In this document: positions 1-9,312 of the stretch, one piece after another
How positions within the stretch are numbered: the first letter of the stretch is position 1
How the letters are laid out: every line of letters begins with the position of its first letter
Notes under the pieces: generated by a model
What the model was told of the DNA's origin: nothing
Databases searched by the model: none
The model's input: only the letters and a program-made list of their open reading frames with translations
From: Citrobacter tructae
GTDB taxonomy: Bacteria > Pseudomonadota > Gammaproteobacteria > Enterobacterales > Enterobacteriaceae
Reading direction: 5' to 3'
Assembly (NCBI RefSeq): GCF_004684345.1
Contig: NZ_CP038469.1
Span: forward strand, 310,001-374,000
Length of the DNA: 64,000 bases
Position numbers and translations under genes: made by a program

Positions 1-242
1 CTCAGGTGGATACGCTGGCACAGAAAAACCAGCATCAGCTGCAGATCGAACATGATGCGCAGCGCGTGGTGGGTCTTGCGCAGGCGCGGTTCAACGCTGG
101 GATTATCGCAGGCTCCCGCGTTAGCGAGGCAAAAATTCCGGCGCTGCGTGAGCAGTGTAATGGCCTGATTCTACAAGGTCAGTGGCTGGATGCTTCCATC
201 CAGTTGACCAGCGCGCTGGGTGGCGGATACCACCTGTCCTGA
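1..242 (+). CDS. mdtQ: Outer-membrane efflux factor MdtQ, C-terminal end (partial)
   Basis: The open frame enters from the left edge and stops at TGA 240-242, giving about 80 C-terminal residues. The visible part is a long amphipathic helix rich in Gln, Ala and Arg, ending in a segment with SRVSEAKIPALREQ and QLTSALGGGY. This is typical of the final periplasmic helix of TolC-like outer-membrane factors of RND pumps. It matches the end of E. coli MdtQ (YohG) as I remember it, and the neighbour yohD is the expected one. In E. coli K-12 mdtQ is disrupted; here only the tail is visible, so intactness cannot be judged. A rho-independent hairpin follows at once. Confidence 0.8.
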   Translation, partial: QVDTLAQKNQHQLQIEHDAQRVVGLAQARFNAGIIAGSRVSEAKIPALREQCNGLILQGQWLDASIQLTSALGGGYHLS

Positions 243-247
243 CATGT

Positions 248-282
248 GGGCCCGGCAGATTCAGACGGTCGGGCCCGTTTTT
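248..282 (+). terminator. Rho-independent terminator after mdtQ
   Basis: A GGGCCCG arm (248-254) pairs with CGGGCCC (270-276), and a run of T follows. The hairpin lies on the mdtQ 3' end and overlaps the last codons of the convergent yohD gene. Confidence 0.75.
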
Positions 283-839
283 CGTTTATGGCGCCGTTTC
301 ATCCACCAGCGGGCGGCCACCATAATTCCGATAACCAGAACCAGCCAGATCCAATGCTTGATGTGCTGGTCAAGGCTGTGCAGCCACGGAGCAACCACTT
401 CTCCGCCCACGTAGCCGAGCGTGGTAAACAGCGATGCCCAGACCAGCGCCCCGAGAATATTCAGCGGTAAGAAGATTTTCGGCGGCAGGTGGCTGGCACC
501 AATCAGCAGGGGGCCAATGACCCGAAAGCCATACATAAAACGCGTACCGACCACGAACAGGTAGGGACGCCGTTGGATCATTTTTTGCGCAGAATGTATT
601 TTTGCCTGATGACGCGAGAAACGACGCAGAATTTTGCCGCCATAACGACGACCGAGCAGATAGAGTAACTGATCGCCAATCATCCCCCCCAGCGCGACGG
701 AGAACACCACCAGCGGAAATTTGAGCAATCCCTGATGCGCCGCAACGCCGCCCAACAGAGTAATGGTTTCGCCTTCGGCCAGGCTGCCAATGACTAACGC
801 CGCATAGCCGTACTGCGCAATAAGATTGTTTATATCCAT
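261..839 (-). CDS. yohD: DedA-family inner-membrane protein YohD
   Basis: 192 residues, the same length as E. coli YohD. The DedA (SNARE-associated) family comprises multi-spanning inner-membrane proteins linked to lipid-carrier recycling and membrane-potential homeostasis; the exact role of YohD is not established. Family marks visible are an N-terminal EGETITLLGG re-entrant segment (about residues 22-31), the GTRFMYGFRVIGP segment (about 98-110) with conserved arginines, and hydrophobic helices at the C-terminus. The last residues are basic, as expected for a cytoplasmic tail. The gene converges on mdtQ. A longer frame in another register overlaps it but has no family signature. Confidence 0.88.
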   Translation of the reverse strand: MDINNLIAQYGYAALVIGSLAEGETITLLGGVAAHQGLLKFPLVVFSVALGGMIGDQLLYLLGRRYGGKILRRFSRHQAKIHSAQKMIQRRPYLFVVGTRFMYGFRVIGPLLIGASHLPPKIFLPLNILGALVWASLFTTLGYVGGEVVAPWLHSLDQHIKHWIWLVLVIGIMVAARWWMKRRHKRKTGPTV

Positions 840-1002
840 ACGTTTGTATGACCTCCATCGCTCATAGCATACACCCTGTGAATGTTTTATGCCGGAAAAG
901 CCACAACGTAGCGATTCGGTATTTTCCCCATGTACATAAAATAATCAAAAGCTGAATTATACTTGAAGTGTTGAGGTCCGGAGCTGACAAGAAGGGGGCG
1001 GT

Positions 1003-1590
1003 ATGAACCATGTCTGGGGGCTATTTTCCCATCCCGATCGTGAAATGCACGTGATTAACAGCGAAAACGAAAGCGTTTCGCATCACTATACCCACCATGT
1101 CCTGCTGATGGCGGCAATCCCGGTTATTTGCGCATTTATTGGCACCACGCAAATCGGCTGGAATTTTGGCGACGGCAACGTATTACAGTTATCCCTGTTG
1201 ACTGGATTTGTGATGGCAATTCTGTTTTACGGTGTGATGCTGGCAGGCGTGGCCGTTATGGGCAGGGTTATCTGGTGGATGGCGCGTAACTATCCTCAGC
1301 GTCCTTCGCTGGCACACTGCATGGTCTTTGCCGGCTATGTTGCCACACCGCTGTTTTTAAGTGGGCTAGTGGCGTTGTATCCGCTGGTCTGGCTGTGTGC
1401 CTTAGTCGGGACGATCGCGCTGTTTTACACCGGTTATTTGCTGTATCTCGGCATCCCGACATTCCTGAATATCAGCAAAGAGGAAGGGCTAAGCTTTTCC
1501 AGCTCAACGCTGGCAATCGGTGTACTGGTGCTCGAGGTTCTGTTGGCGATTACGGTGATCTTGTGGGGGTACGGGTACCGGTTGTTCTAA
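1003..1590 (+). CDS. yohC: Yip1-family inner-membrane protein YohC
   Basis: 195 residues. A short hydrophilic N-terminus (NHVWGLFSHPDREM) is followed by five hydrophobic segments, the layout of bacterial Yip1-domain proteins. It corresponds to E. coli YohC in sequence and position (between yohD and pbpG). No catalytic residues are known for this family and the cellular role is unknown. The start ATG at 1003 follows a purine-rich stretch (AAGAAGGGGG) at a suitable distance. It is transcribed divergently from yohD across about 160 bases. Confidence 0.85.
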   Translation: MNHVWGLFSHPDREMHVINSENESVSHHYTHHVLLMAAIPVICAFIGTTQIGWNFGDGNVLQLSLLTGFVMAILFYGVMLAGVAVMGRVIWWMARNYPQRPSLAHCMVFAGYVATPLFLSGLVALYPLVWLCALVGTIALFYTGYLLYLGIPTFLNISKEEGLSFSSSTLAIGVLVLEVLLAITVILWGYGYRLF

Positions 1591-1770
1591 GACCACAATC
1601 TGTCTGCGCTGCGTTGCTGGTGTAAAAGCCAGCAATGCAGCATTTCGAGATGATTCTCCTGTGGCGACAACGCTGCCGGGTCGTTATGATGCCTGAGCTA
1701 GCTTGAGATTATTCTTTATCTCGGGCGGTGTGCGTTGTGACGTGCGTGAACCATTATCAGAAATCTCATC

Positions 1771-2718
1771 ATGCTTAAATTCCGAGTTTCATTATTAAGC
1801 CTTGCCCTGGTGCTGGCAGTTCCTTTTGCACCCCAAGCCGTGGCAAAAACGGCGGCTACCGCAGCAGCCTCTCAACCCGAGATTGCGTCTGGTAGTGCGA
1901 TGATTGTTGATTTGAATACCAACAAAGTCATCTATTCGAACCATCCGGATCTTGTGCGTCCGATTGCGTCGATCACCAAATTAATGACGGCGATGGTGGT
2001 GCTGGATGCACGACTGCCGCTGAACGAAAAGCTGAAAGTGGATATCAGCCAGACGCCGGAAATGAAAGGCATCTATTCTCGTGTGCGACTGAACAGCGAA
2101 ATCAGCCGTAAAGACATGCTGCTGCTGGCGCTAATGTCATCGGAAAACCGTGCGGCGGCAAGCCTGGCACATCATTATCCTGGCGGTTATAACGCATTTA
2201 TCAAAGCAATGAATGCCAAAGCGAAATCACTGGGGATGACCCAGACACGCTTTGTGGAACCGACCGGGTTATCCATTCATAACGTTTCGACCGCCCGTGA
2301 TCTCACCAAACTGCTGATTGCCAGCAAACAGTATCCGCTGATTGGCCAGTTAAGTACGACGCGTGAGGACATGGCGACTTTTGCCAACCCGGCCTATACG
2401 CTGCCGTTCCGTAACACTAACCATCTGGTGTACCGCGATAACTGGAATATTCAGCTCACCAAAACCGGCTTTACCAACGCGGCGGGCCACTGTCTGGTGA
2501 TGCGCACGGTTATTAACAACAAACCGGTTGCGCTGGTGGTGATGGATGCCTTTGGTAAATATACGCACTTTGCCGATGCCAGCCGTTTACGCACCTGGAT
2601 CGAAACAGGCAAAGTAATGCCCGTTCCGGCGGCTGCGCTGAGTTATAAAAAGCAAAAAGCCGCACAGATGGCGGCGACGGGGTCGACGAAGGGCGAGCAA
2701 ACCGCACAGAACGATTAA
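1771..2718 (+). CDS. pbpG: D-alanyl-D-alanine endopeptidase PBP7
   Basis: 315 residues with a cleavable signal peptide (about residues 1-25, ending AVA). It is a periplasmic low-molecular-mass penicillin-binding protein of the S11 family, which cuts D-Ala-meso-DAP cross-links in peptidoglycan. All three serine-protease motifs are present: SITK at 67-70 (nucleophile Ser67), SEN at 124-126 and KTG at 231-233. The Gln/Lys-rich C-terminus is typical of PBP7. The gene stands alone, transcribed towards dld; a pair of REP units separates the two convergent genes. Confidence 0.95.
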   Translation: MLKFRVSLLSLALVLAVPFAPQAVAKTAATAAASQPEIASGSAMIVDLNTNKVIYSNHPDLVRPIASITKLMTAMVVLDARLPLNEKLKVDISQTPEMKGIYSRVRLNSEISRKDMLLLALMSSENRAAASLAHHYPGGYNAFIKAMNAKAKSLGMTQTRFVEPTGLSIHNVSTARDLTKLLIASKQYPLIGQLSTTREDMATFANPAYTLPFRNTNHLVYRDNWNIQLTKTGFTNAAGHCLVMRTVINNKPVALVVMDAFGKYTHFADASRLRTWIETGKVMPVPAAALSYKKQKAAQMAATGSTKGEQTAQND

Positions 2719-2723
2719 ACCGT

Positions 2724-2786
2724 ACGCCGGGAAAGCGTAGCGCCGCCGGCAACGAGCCCGATGGCGCTTACGCTATCGGGCTTACG
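2724..2786. repeat. Two REP units (BIME-like) between pbpG and dld
   Basis: Two imperfect palindromes lie head to head. Unit one (about 2724-2752) has arms GCCGG and CCGGC around GCG and CGC. Unit two (2754-2786) is the nested palindrome AGCCCGAT, GCG, CTTA, CGC, ATCGGGCT. This is the form of enterobacterial REP sequences between convergent genes, where they act as mRNA 3' ends. Unit two overlaps the dld stop codon. Confidence 0.7.
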
Positions 2787-4494
2787 ATTCTTTCCAGAAC
2801 TTCTGTTTACTGGTCTTGCCGATGCCCGGGTTCATGCTGTTGGTCGGGTCATTTTCGCGATAAAAACGCGTCAACGTTTCCGGCGCTTTGTACAGATGCC
2901 CCACGTTATGTTCTGCCGGGTACTGTGCCCCGCGAGCCTGCAACAGTTCCAGCATGTGCTCTTTCAGTGCATGCGCATCCACGCCTTTCTTCACAATGTA
3001 ATCCTGATGGAAGACGTAGCACATAAAGTGGCCGTAATAGAGTTTGTGTACTAGCTTACTGTCGATGTCTGGAGGCAGATGCTCATACCATTCAGTGTCG
3101 TTACGACGCAACGCGATATCCAGCGCCAGAATATCTTCGACTTCATTTGCATGGACGGCCTGATAGCGAATCGCCGCGCCAGCTGCCGCGAAGCGGTGCA
3201 GAAATGCCTTGCTGCCTTCTTCTGGCGTGCAGGCAAAAAAATCACCTTCGGCGGTTTTGAAAAACTCGGTCAACCAGTTTTGCGCCTCGGCTACACCGCC
3301 ACCGGCCATTTTTAGCAGCAGGTGGTGTTCGTATTTATCGCGCCAGCTTTTCATCCGAGCCGGTAAATGGCTGGGGAATAAATGCCCAAATTTCTGCATA
3401 GCACGATCGGTGAAGTGCGGGCGGAAAATTTTCACTTTTTCCAGCATCGCGTCGGTGCGACCTTTCAGAGTAAAGAAGAACGGCATTTTGTCGGTACCGA
3501 GCTTGTCGATCATCAAAAACGTATCTTTGCCGTACTGCTCGGCGATGTCGTAAATATCACGGTGCATATATTCACCGGCGACCGGCAGGTGTTCAAACTT
3601 CGCCAGAATATGACGGCGGATCTCCGTTAGCACCTCTGGTTGATTGGTACCGATATAAAAGACCTGCTGGTTTTTCTCTGCTTCAAAGGTGTCCAGGCGT
3701 ACCGCAAACACCGCGAGTTTTCCCGCGCAGCCGGAGGATTCAAACAGTCGATCCGGATCGGCGTTATAGCGCGCAGGAGTATCAGCTTCGATGTCCCGGA
3801 CGCGGGTAATGTAATCGTGGTCGTGCGCGTGACGCCCGTCGTGGCGAACATCGTCATCTTTAATGCGTTCGTCATCGAGTTTGCTGAGGATCTGCTCCGG
3901 GGTCTGGCCCAGTTCGATACCCAGATGGTTGACCAGCTGTAATTTGCCCTGTTCGTCAATACGCGCAAACAGAGACATCTCGGTGTACGCCGGACCGCGC
4001 TGCACCAGCGAGCCGCCGGAATTGTTGCAAATCCCACCAATCACAGATGCGCCAATGCAGGAGGAGCCGATGACCGAATGCGGTTCACGCCCAAATGGCT
4101 TAAGTGCTTTTTCCAGTGAATAAAGCGTGGTGCCGGGATAAGCCAGCACCTGTTCGCCTTTGCCGATGACGTGCAGCTTGTCGAGGCGCAGGGTGCTGAT
4201 AATAACAATTTCGCGATCGTAGTCATTACCACTCGGCGTGGAGCCTTCAGTCAGCCCGGTATTGGCGGCCTGCATCAGGATAATTTTGTCGGCGATGACG
4301 CAGGCGTTGAGGACGCGCCACAGTTCCAGCAGTGAGCCAGGAAAGACGACGGCTAATGCGTCGCCCTGACCCGAGCGAAAGCCCTTGCGATAGCGGGCGG
4401 TTTTAGACGGATCGGTAAGCAGGTGTGAATGACCCACCAGACGGGTCAGTTCGTTAAGTAACGCTTTATTATCGGTTGTTGTAATGGAAGACAT
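2782..4494 (-). CDS. dld: Quinone-dependent D-lactate dehydrogenase
   Basis: 570 residues when started at ATG 4494, which has AAGGAG seven bases upstream; a frame extending to 4566 adds 24 residues absent from the E. coli enzyme. This peripheral inner-membrane flavoprotein oxidises D-lactate to pyruvate and passes electrons to the respiratory quinone pool. The FAD-binding (PCMH) domain occupies about residues 40-220, with a Gly-rich stretch GSSCIGASVIGGICNNSGG. The C-terminal half matches the membrane-binding region of Dld, with basic and aromatic residues (SHLPARMKSWRDKYEHH). The sequence aligns along its whole length with the E. coli protein. The gene is monocistronic and divergent from bglX. 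Confidence 0.95.
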   Translation of the reverse strand: MSSITTTDNKALLNELTRLVGHSHLLTDPSKTARYRKGFRSGQGDALAVVFPGSLLELWRVLNACVIADKIILMQAANTGLTEGSTPSGNDYDREIVIISTLRLDKLHVIGKGEQVLAYPGTTLYSLEKALKPFGREPHSVIGSSCIGASVIGGICNNSGGSLVQRGPAYTEMSLFARIDEQGKLQLVNHLGIELGQTPEQILSKLDDERIKDDDVRHDGRHAHDHDYITRVRDIEADTPARYNADPDRLFESSGCAGKLAVFAVRLDTFEAEKNQQVFYIGTNQPEVLTEIRRHILAKFEHLPVAGEYMHRDIYDIAEQYGKDTFLMIDKLGTDKMPFFFTLKGRTDAMLEKVKIFRPHFTDRAMQKFGHLFPSHLPARMKSWRDKYEHHLLLKMAGGGVAEAQNWLTEFFKTAEGDFFACTPEEGSKAFLHRFAAAGAAIRYQAVHANEVEDILALDIALRRNDTEWYEHLPPDIDSKLVHKLYYGHFMCYVFHQDYIVKKGVDAHALKEHMLELLQARGAQYPAEHNVGHLYKAPETLTRFYRENDPTNSMNPGIGKTSKQKFWKES

Positions 4495-4726
4495 TCTCCA
4501 CTCCTTGTGGTGGGACAAAATATCAGAAACAAGCATAGCGCCTAGTATGACAATACGCTTTCTCATTCAGGTTGTCTCTGAATTGGCTGTGCTTCATTTA
4601 TCCCGGTATTGAAAATTCGGAGAATAACCTTAGCTTTCTTTACTTCTCCCGTTTAGGCTTACGGCAAACTGCGGTTTTTGTTATATTTTCGCTGCCTCGT
4701 CGGGAAAAAATAAAGAGAGAATCAAC

Positions 4727-7024
4727 ATGAAATGGCTTTGTTCTGTAGGTATCGCGGTAAGTCTGGCGTTGCAGCCAGCGCTGGCGGACTCCTTGTTTGG
4801 TAACCATCCGCTGACCCCTGAAGCGCGGGATGCATTTGTTACTGATTTACTCAAACAGATGACCGTCGATGAGAAAATCGGGCAATTACGTTTGATAAGC
4901 GTCGGGCCTGATAATCCGAAAGAAGCCATCCGTGAGATGATCAAAGACGGGCAGGTCGGGGCGATTTTCAATACCGTTACCCGCGAGGATATCCGCAAAA
5001 TGCAGGATCAGGTGATGGAACTCAGCCGCCTGAAAATTCCTCTTTTCTTCGCCTATGATGTGCTGCACGGCCAGCGTACCGTGTTCCCGATAAGCCTAGG
5101 TCTGGCGTCATCGTTTAATCTGGATGCTGTCAGAACAGTGGGGCGAGTCTCTGCCTATGAAGCCGCGGACGATGGCCTGAATATGACCTGGGCACCGATG
5201 GTTGATGTCTCCCGCGATCCGCGCTGGGGACGTGCGTCAGAAGGTTTTGGTGAAGATACTTATCTGACAGCCACGATGGGTAAAACCATGGTGGAAGCGA
5301 TGCAGGGTAAAAGCCCGGCCGACAGATATTCCGTGATGACCAGCGTCAAACACTTCGCGGCCTATGGCGCGGTAGAAGGCGGGAAAGAGTACAACACCGT
5401 AGATATGAGTCCGCAGCGTTTGTTTAACGACTATATGCCGCCGTACAAAGCCGGGCTGGACGCTGGGAGCGGCGCGGTGATGGTGGGGCTTAACTCGCTG
5501 AACGGCACACCTGCGACCTCTGATGCCTGGCTGCTGAAAGATGTGCTGCGCGATGAGTGGGGCTTTAAAGGGATTACTGTGTCCGATCACGGCGCAATTA
5601 AAGAGCTGATTAAGCACGGTACCGCCTCCGATCCTGAAGACGCAGTGCGCGTGGCGATCAAATCCGGCATTAACATGAGCATGAGCGATGAGTATTACAG
5701 TAAGTATCTGCCGGGCCTGATTAAATCAGGCAAGGTGACGATGGCTGAACTGGACGATGCTACGCGTCATGTGCTGAACGTCAAATATGATATGGGGCTG
5801 TTTAACGATCCTTACAGCCATCTGGGGGCCAAAGAGTCTGACCCACAGGACACCAACGCAGAAAGCCGTTTACACCGTAAAGACGCGCGTGAAGTCGCAC
5901 GCGAAAGCCTGGTGCTGCTGAAAAACCGCCTGGAAACGCTGCCGCTGAAGAAATCAGGGACCATAGCGGTCGTGGGGCCGTTGGCTGACAGCAAGCGTGA
6001 TGTGATGGGCAGTTGGTCTGCAGCAGGCGTTGCCGAACAGTCGGTGACGGTACTGACAGGTATCAAGAATGCGCTGGGTGATAAAGGCAAAGTGGTGTAC
6101 GCCAAAGGGGCGAATATCACCAACGATAAAGGTATTGTTGATTTCCTCAATCTGTATGAAGAGGCGGTGAAAGTTGATCCGCGTTCGCCGCAGGCAATGA
6201 TTGATGAAGCGGTCAAGGCCGCGCAGCAGTCTGACGTGGTGGTCGCCGTGGTCGGTGAAGCGCAGGGCATGGCGCATGAAGCGTCCAGCCGCACCGATAT
6301 CACCATTCCACAGAGTCAGCGTGACCTGATTACCGCGCTGAAAGCCACTGGCAAACCGCTGGTGCTGGTGCTGATGAACGGTCGTCCGCTGGCGCTGGTG
6401 AAAGAAGACCAGCAGGCAGACGCAATTCTGGAAACCTGGTTTGCCGGGACGGAAGGCGGTAACGCCATTGCCGATGTGCTGTTTGGTGATTACAACCCGT
6501 CGGGCAAGCTGCCGATGTCTTTCCCGCGCTCTGTCGGGCAGATCCCGGTCTATTACAGCCACCTGAATACCGGTCGTCCGTATAACGCCGATAAGCCAAA
6601 TAAATACACCTCACGCTACTTTGACGAAGCCAATGGTCCGCTGTATCCCTTTGGTTATGGCCTGAGCTACACCACGTTTACGGTTTCTGATGTGAAGCTC
6701 TCCGCGCCGACGATGAAACGTGATGGAACCGTCACCGCCAGCGTGCAGGTCACCAACACCGGCAAACGCGAAGGGGCGACGGTGATTCAGATGTATTTAC
6801 AGGACGTGACCGCTTCTATGAGTCGCCCTGTCAAACAGCTGAAAGGGTTTGAGAAGGTCAATCTCAAACCGGGTGAGACGCAAACCGTTAGTTTCCCGAT
6901 TGATATTGAGGCGCTGAAATACTGGAATCAGCGTATGCAATACGATGTCGAACCGGGCAAATTCAACGTCTTTATCGGCGTGGATTCCGCCAGAGTGAAG
7001 CGGGGCGAGTTTGAACTGCTGTAA
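4727..7024 (+). CDS. bglX: Periplasmic beta-D-glucoside glucohydrolase (GH3)
   Basis: 765 residues, the same length as E. coli BglX. The signal peptide is residues 1-20 (cleavage after PALA). Glycoside hydrolase family 3 layout: an N-terminal TIM barrel carrying the nucleophile in TVSDHGA (Asp287), a C-terminal alpha/beta sandwich, and a fibronectin-III-like domain at the end (about 660-765). KHFAAYG (about 208-214) and GEDTYL are typical GH3 substrate-pocket segments. It removes terminal beta-glucose from oligosaccharides in the periplasm. It is followed by a strong terminator, so it is probably a single-gene unit. Confidence 0.96.
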   Translation: MKWLCSVGIAVSLALQPALADSLFGNHPLTPEARDAFVTDLLKQMTVDEKIGQLRLISVGPDNPKEAIREMIKDGQVGAIFNTVTREDIRKMQDQVMELSRLKIPLFFAYDVLHGQRTVFPISLGLASSFNLDAVRTVGRVSAYEAADDGLNMTWAPMVDVSRDPRWGRASEGFGEDTYLTATMGKTMVEAMQGKSPADRYSVMTSVKHFAAYGAVEGGKEYNTVDMSPQRLFNDYMPPYKAGLDAGSGAVMVGLNSLNGTPATSDAWLLKDVLRDEWGFKGITVSDHGAIKELIKHGTASDPEDAVRVAIKSGINMSMSDEYYSKYLPGLIKSGKVTMAELDDATRHVLNVKYDMGLFNDPYSHLGAKESDPQDTNAESRLHRKDAREVARESLVLLKNRLETLPLKKSGTIAVVGPLADSKRDVMGSWSAAGVAEQSVTVLTGIKNALGDKGKVVYAKGANITNDKGIVDFLNLYEEAVKVDPRSPQAMIDEAVKAAQQSDVVVAVVGEAQGMAHEASSRTDITIPQSQRDLITALKATGKPLVLVLMNGRPLALVKEDQQADAILETWFAGTEGGNAIADVLFGDYNPSGKLPMSFPRSVGQIPVYYSHLNTGRPYNADKPNKYTSRYFDEANGPLYPFGYGLSYTTFTVSDVKLSAPTMKRDGTVTASVQVTNTGKREGATVIQMYLQDVTASMSRPVKQLKGFEKVNLKPGETQTVSFPIDIEALKYWNQRMQYDVEPGKFNVFIGVDSARVKRGEFELL

Positions 7025-7037
7025 TTGATGAGTGACG

Positions 7038-7066
7038 AAAAAGGCCGGATTCCCGGCCTTTTCTTT
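7038..7066 (+). terminator. Rho-independent terminator after bglX
   Basis: AAAAAGGCCGG and CCGGCCTTTTC form a hairpin with a five-base loop, and a T-rich tail follows, 14 bases after the bglX stop codon. Confidence 0.85.
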
Positions 7067-7157
7067 TGGCGCTGACCCGGTGTTATCGAACACTCGAATA
7101 CAGCTAATCATTTCTCTCGGGATCACCCAATTACCAGGTTAAGGCCTGATTTTTCGA

Positions 7158-7164
7158 CTATGCT
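7158..7164 (+). promoter_or_regulatory. Putative sigma-S-type -10 element of osmF operon
   Basis: CTATGCT lies about 50 bases before the osmF start and is one base from the extended sigma-S -10 (CTATACT), with the favoured upstream C. In E. coli osmF-yehYXW is known to be RpoS-dependent and induced by osmotic stress, which supports the reading. No convincing -35 is seen. Confidence 0.5.
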
Positions 7165-7212
7165 TTTTCCTCAAGTCTCTGAAAAGGGCAGTAAAAGGAT
7201 GAGGAGAGCAGC

Positions 7213-8130
7213 ATGATAATCTCAAAGGTCTGGGCGGGTTCGCTGGCGCTGTTCGCCGCGATGAGCTTGCCCCTACAGGCCGCATCACCCGTCACGGTGG
7301 GATCAAAAATTGATACTGAAGGGGCGCTGCTCGGCAATATTATTTTGCAGGTGCTCGAAAACCACGGCGTGAAAACCGTCAACAAAGTCCAGTTGGGAAC
7401 CACGCCAGTGGTGCGCGGGGCCATCACCTCCGGCGAGCTGGATATTTATCCAGAATATACCGGAAACGGGGCTTTCTTCTTTAAAGACGAGAATGACCCA
7501 GCATGGAAAAATGCGCAGGCCGGTTATGAAAAAGTCAAAAAACTGGATGCCGAACAGAACAAGCTGGTCTGGTTAACGCCTGCGCCTGCCAATAATACCT
7601 GGACCATTGCGGTTCGCCAGGATGTCGCCGAAAAGAATAAACTCGTATCGTTGGCGGACCTGGGACGTTACCTAAAAGACGGCGGGACGTTCAAACTGGC
7701 CGCTTCGGCGGAGTTTATCGAACGTACTGACGCGCTGCCCGCGTTTGAAAAAGCTTACGGCTTTACGCTTAATCAGAATCAGCTTTTATCGCTGGCAGGG
7801 GGTGACACAGCGGTGACAATTAAAGCTGCTGCGCAGCAAACCTCGGGTGTCAATGCCGCGATGGCCTACGGCACCGACGGTCCTGTTGCGGCGCTGGGAT
7901 TACAAACGCTCAGCGATCCGAAAGGCGTCCAGCCTATCTATGCTCCTGCGCCGGTCGTGCGCGAATCGGTATTGCAGGCCTACCCAAAAATGGCGGAGTG
8001 GCTGCAGCCGGTCTTTGCCAGTCTGGATGAAAAAACGCTGCAACAGCTTAATGCCAGTATCGCCGTTGAAGGGCTGGATGCGAAAAAAGTCGCAGCAGAT
8101 TACCTGAAGCAAAAAGGATGGGTGAAGTAA
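7213..8130 (+). CDS. osmF: Periplasmic glycine betaine-type binding protein OsmF (YehZ)
   Basis: 305 residues. The signal peptide is about residues 1-23 (cleavage near LQAAS). This is the substrate-binding component of the OsmF-YehYXW ABC importer, in the OpuAC/QAT (quaternary amine) family; in E. coli the system handles glycine betaine with low affinity and is RpoS-controlled. Typical segments are VTVGSKIDTEGALLGN at the mature N-terminus, DIYPEYTGNGA in the ligand domain, and NQNQLLSLAGGDTAVTIKAA further on. It is first of four genes, with 24 bases to yehY, and a sigma-S-like -10 element lies upstream. Confidence 0.93.
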   Translation: MIISKVWAGSLALFAAMSLPLQAASPVTVGSKIDTEGALLGNIILQVLENHGVKTVNKVQLGTTPVVRGAITSGELDIYPEYTGNGAFFFKDENDPAWKNAQAGYEKVKKLDAEQNKLVWLTPAPANNTWTIAVRQDVAEKNKLVSLADLGRYLKDGGTFKLAASAEFIERTDALPAFEKAYGFTLNQNQLLSLAGGDTAVTIKAAAQQTSGVNAAMAYGTDGPVAALGLQTLSDPKGVQPIYAPAPVVRESVLQAYPKMAEWLQPVFASLDEKTLQQLNASIAVEGLDAKKVAADYLKQKGWVK

Positions 8131-8154
8131 CGGAATTTGCATCAGGTGAGTACG

Positions 8155-9312
8155 GTGTCAAAGATATCTGTCAATCGGGTGCTGTTGCTGCTGGTGTTAT
8201 TAACCATGGCTGCTGCAGCGCTGCCTTTCATCAGCTATGCCCCCAATCGACTGGTTTCCGGTGAAGGTCGACAACTCTGGGAACTCTGGCCCGATTTCGT
8301 GTGGGGGCTGGCTGTGGTGTTTTTGCTGCTGCTTGCTCTGTGCTTTATACCGGGAAACGCAGGTAACGTATTAACCCTGATGGTGGTGCAACTGCTGCTG
8401 ATTGCGGCGTTGATTGCCGCCGGTAAAACGGCTACCTGGCTGGCGCAGACGGGAAGTCCGCTGGCAAGAACCAGCCTCGGTAGCGGATTCTGGCTTGGGC
8501 TGGGATTAATGCTGCAGGCTCTAAGCGACGCGATTCGTCGACTCACCGCAAGGCCACTGTGGCGCTGGTTATTGCATATGCAAATAGCCACCGTCCCCGT
8601 TGTGTTGTTGATGACCGGGATGTTCAACGACCTTTCTCTGCTCAAAGAGTACGCCAATCGCCAGGATGTCTTCGATGACGCGCTGGCGCAACATCTGACT
8701 ATCCTGCTCGGAACCGTGCTGCCTGCGCTGTTGATTGGTATCCCACTGGGCATATGGTGCGCCTTCTCGACGTCGCGCCAGGGGCCGGTATTTGCTGTAC
8801 TGAACATCATCCAGACCATTCCCTCCGTGGCGCTGTTTGGCCTGCTGATTGCGCCGCTTGCCGGGCTGGTTCAGCATTTTCCCTGGTTAGGCGGGTTGGG
8901 TATTGCCGGAACCGGGCTGGCCCCTGCGCTGATTGCGCTGGTGCTGTACGCGCTACTGCCGCTGGTGCGTGGCGTGGTGGCGGGGCTGAATCAGGTTCCG
9001 CGCGATGTGCTGGAAAGCGCCCGGGCAATGGGGATGAGCCCGCGTCAGCGTTTCTGCGCGGTACAGTTCCCGCTAGCGTTACCGGTCTTCTTGCGCAGTT
9101 TACGGGTGGTGATGGTGCAGACGGTGGGGATGGCCGTTATTGCCGCGCTGATTGGTGCGGGGGGATTTGGCGCGCTGGTTTTCCAGGGGTTGCTCAGCAG
9201 TGCCGTCGATTTAGTGCTGCTGGGGGTCGTCCCGGTGGTGGTGCTGGCGGTGCTCATTGATGCCCTGTTTGATTTAGGTTTAGCACTGCTGAAGGTGAAC
9301 GTTGATGATTGA
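8155..9312 (+). CDS. yehY: Osmolyte ABC transporter permease YehY
   Basis: 385 residues from GTG 8155, the length of E. coli YehY. This start has AGGTGA five bases upstream, and the first residues (MSKISVNRV) align position for position with the E. coli N-terminus. In-frame TTG 8137 and GTG 8146 lie further out. Several N-terminal membrane helices precede a binding-protein-dependent permease domain (about 180-380). That domain contains the EAA loop (ESARAMGMSPRQR) which contacts the YehX ATPase. The coding sequence overlaps the next gene by eight bases, so it is translationally coupled in the osmF-yehYXW operon. Confidence 0.93.
   Translation: MSKISVNRVLLLLVLLTMAAAALPFISYAPNRLVSGEGRQLWELWPDFVWGLAVVFLLLLALCFIPGNAGNVLTLMVVQLLLIAALIAAGKTATWLAQTGSPLARTSLGSGFWLGLGLMLQALSDAIRRLTARPLWRWLLHMQIATVPVVLLMTGMFNDLSLLKEYANRQDVFDDALAQHLTILLGTVLPALLIGIPLGIWCAFSTSRQGPVFAVLNIIQTIPSVALFGLLIAPLAGLVQHFPWLGGLGIAGTGLAPALIALVLYALLPLVRGVVAGLNQVPRDVLESARAMGMSPRQRFCAVQFPLALPVFLRSLRVVMVQTVGMAVIAALIGAGGFGALVFQGLLSSAVDLVLLGVVPVVVLAVLIDALFDLGLALLKVNVDD

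Noticed and set aside
370..858. 162-codon frame overlapping yohD
   Set aside because: Shadow of yohD in another frame; Cys- and Arg-rich with no family features.
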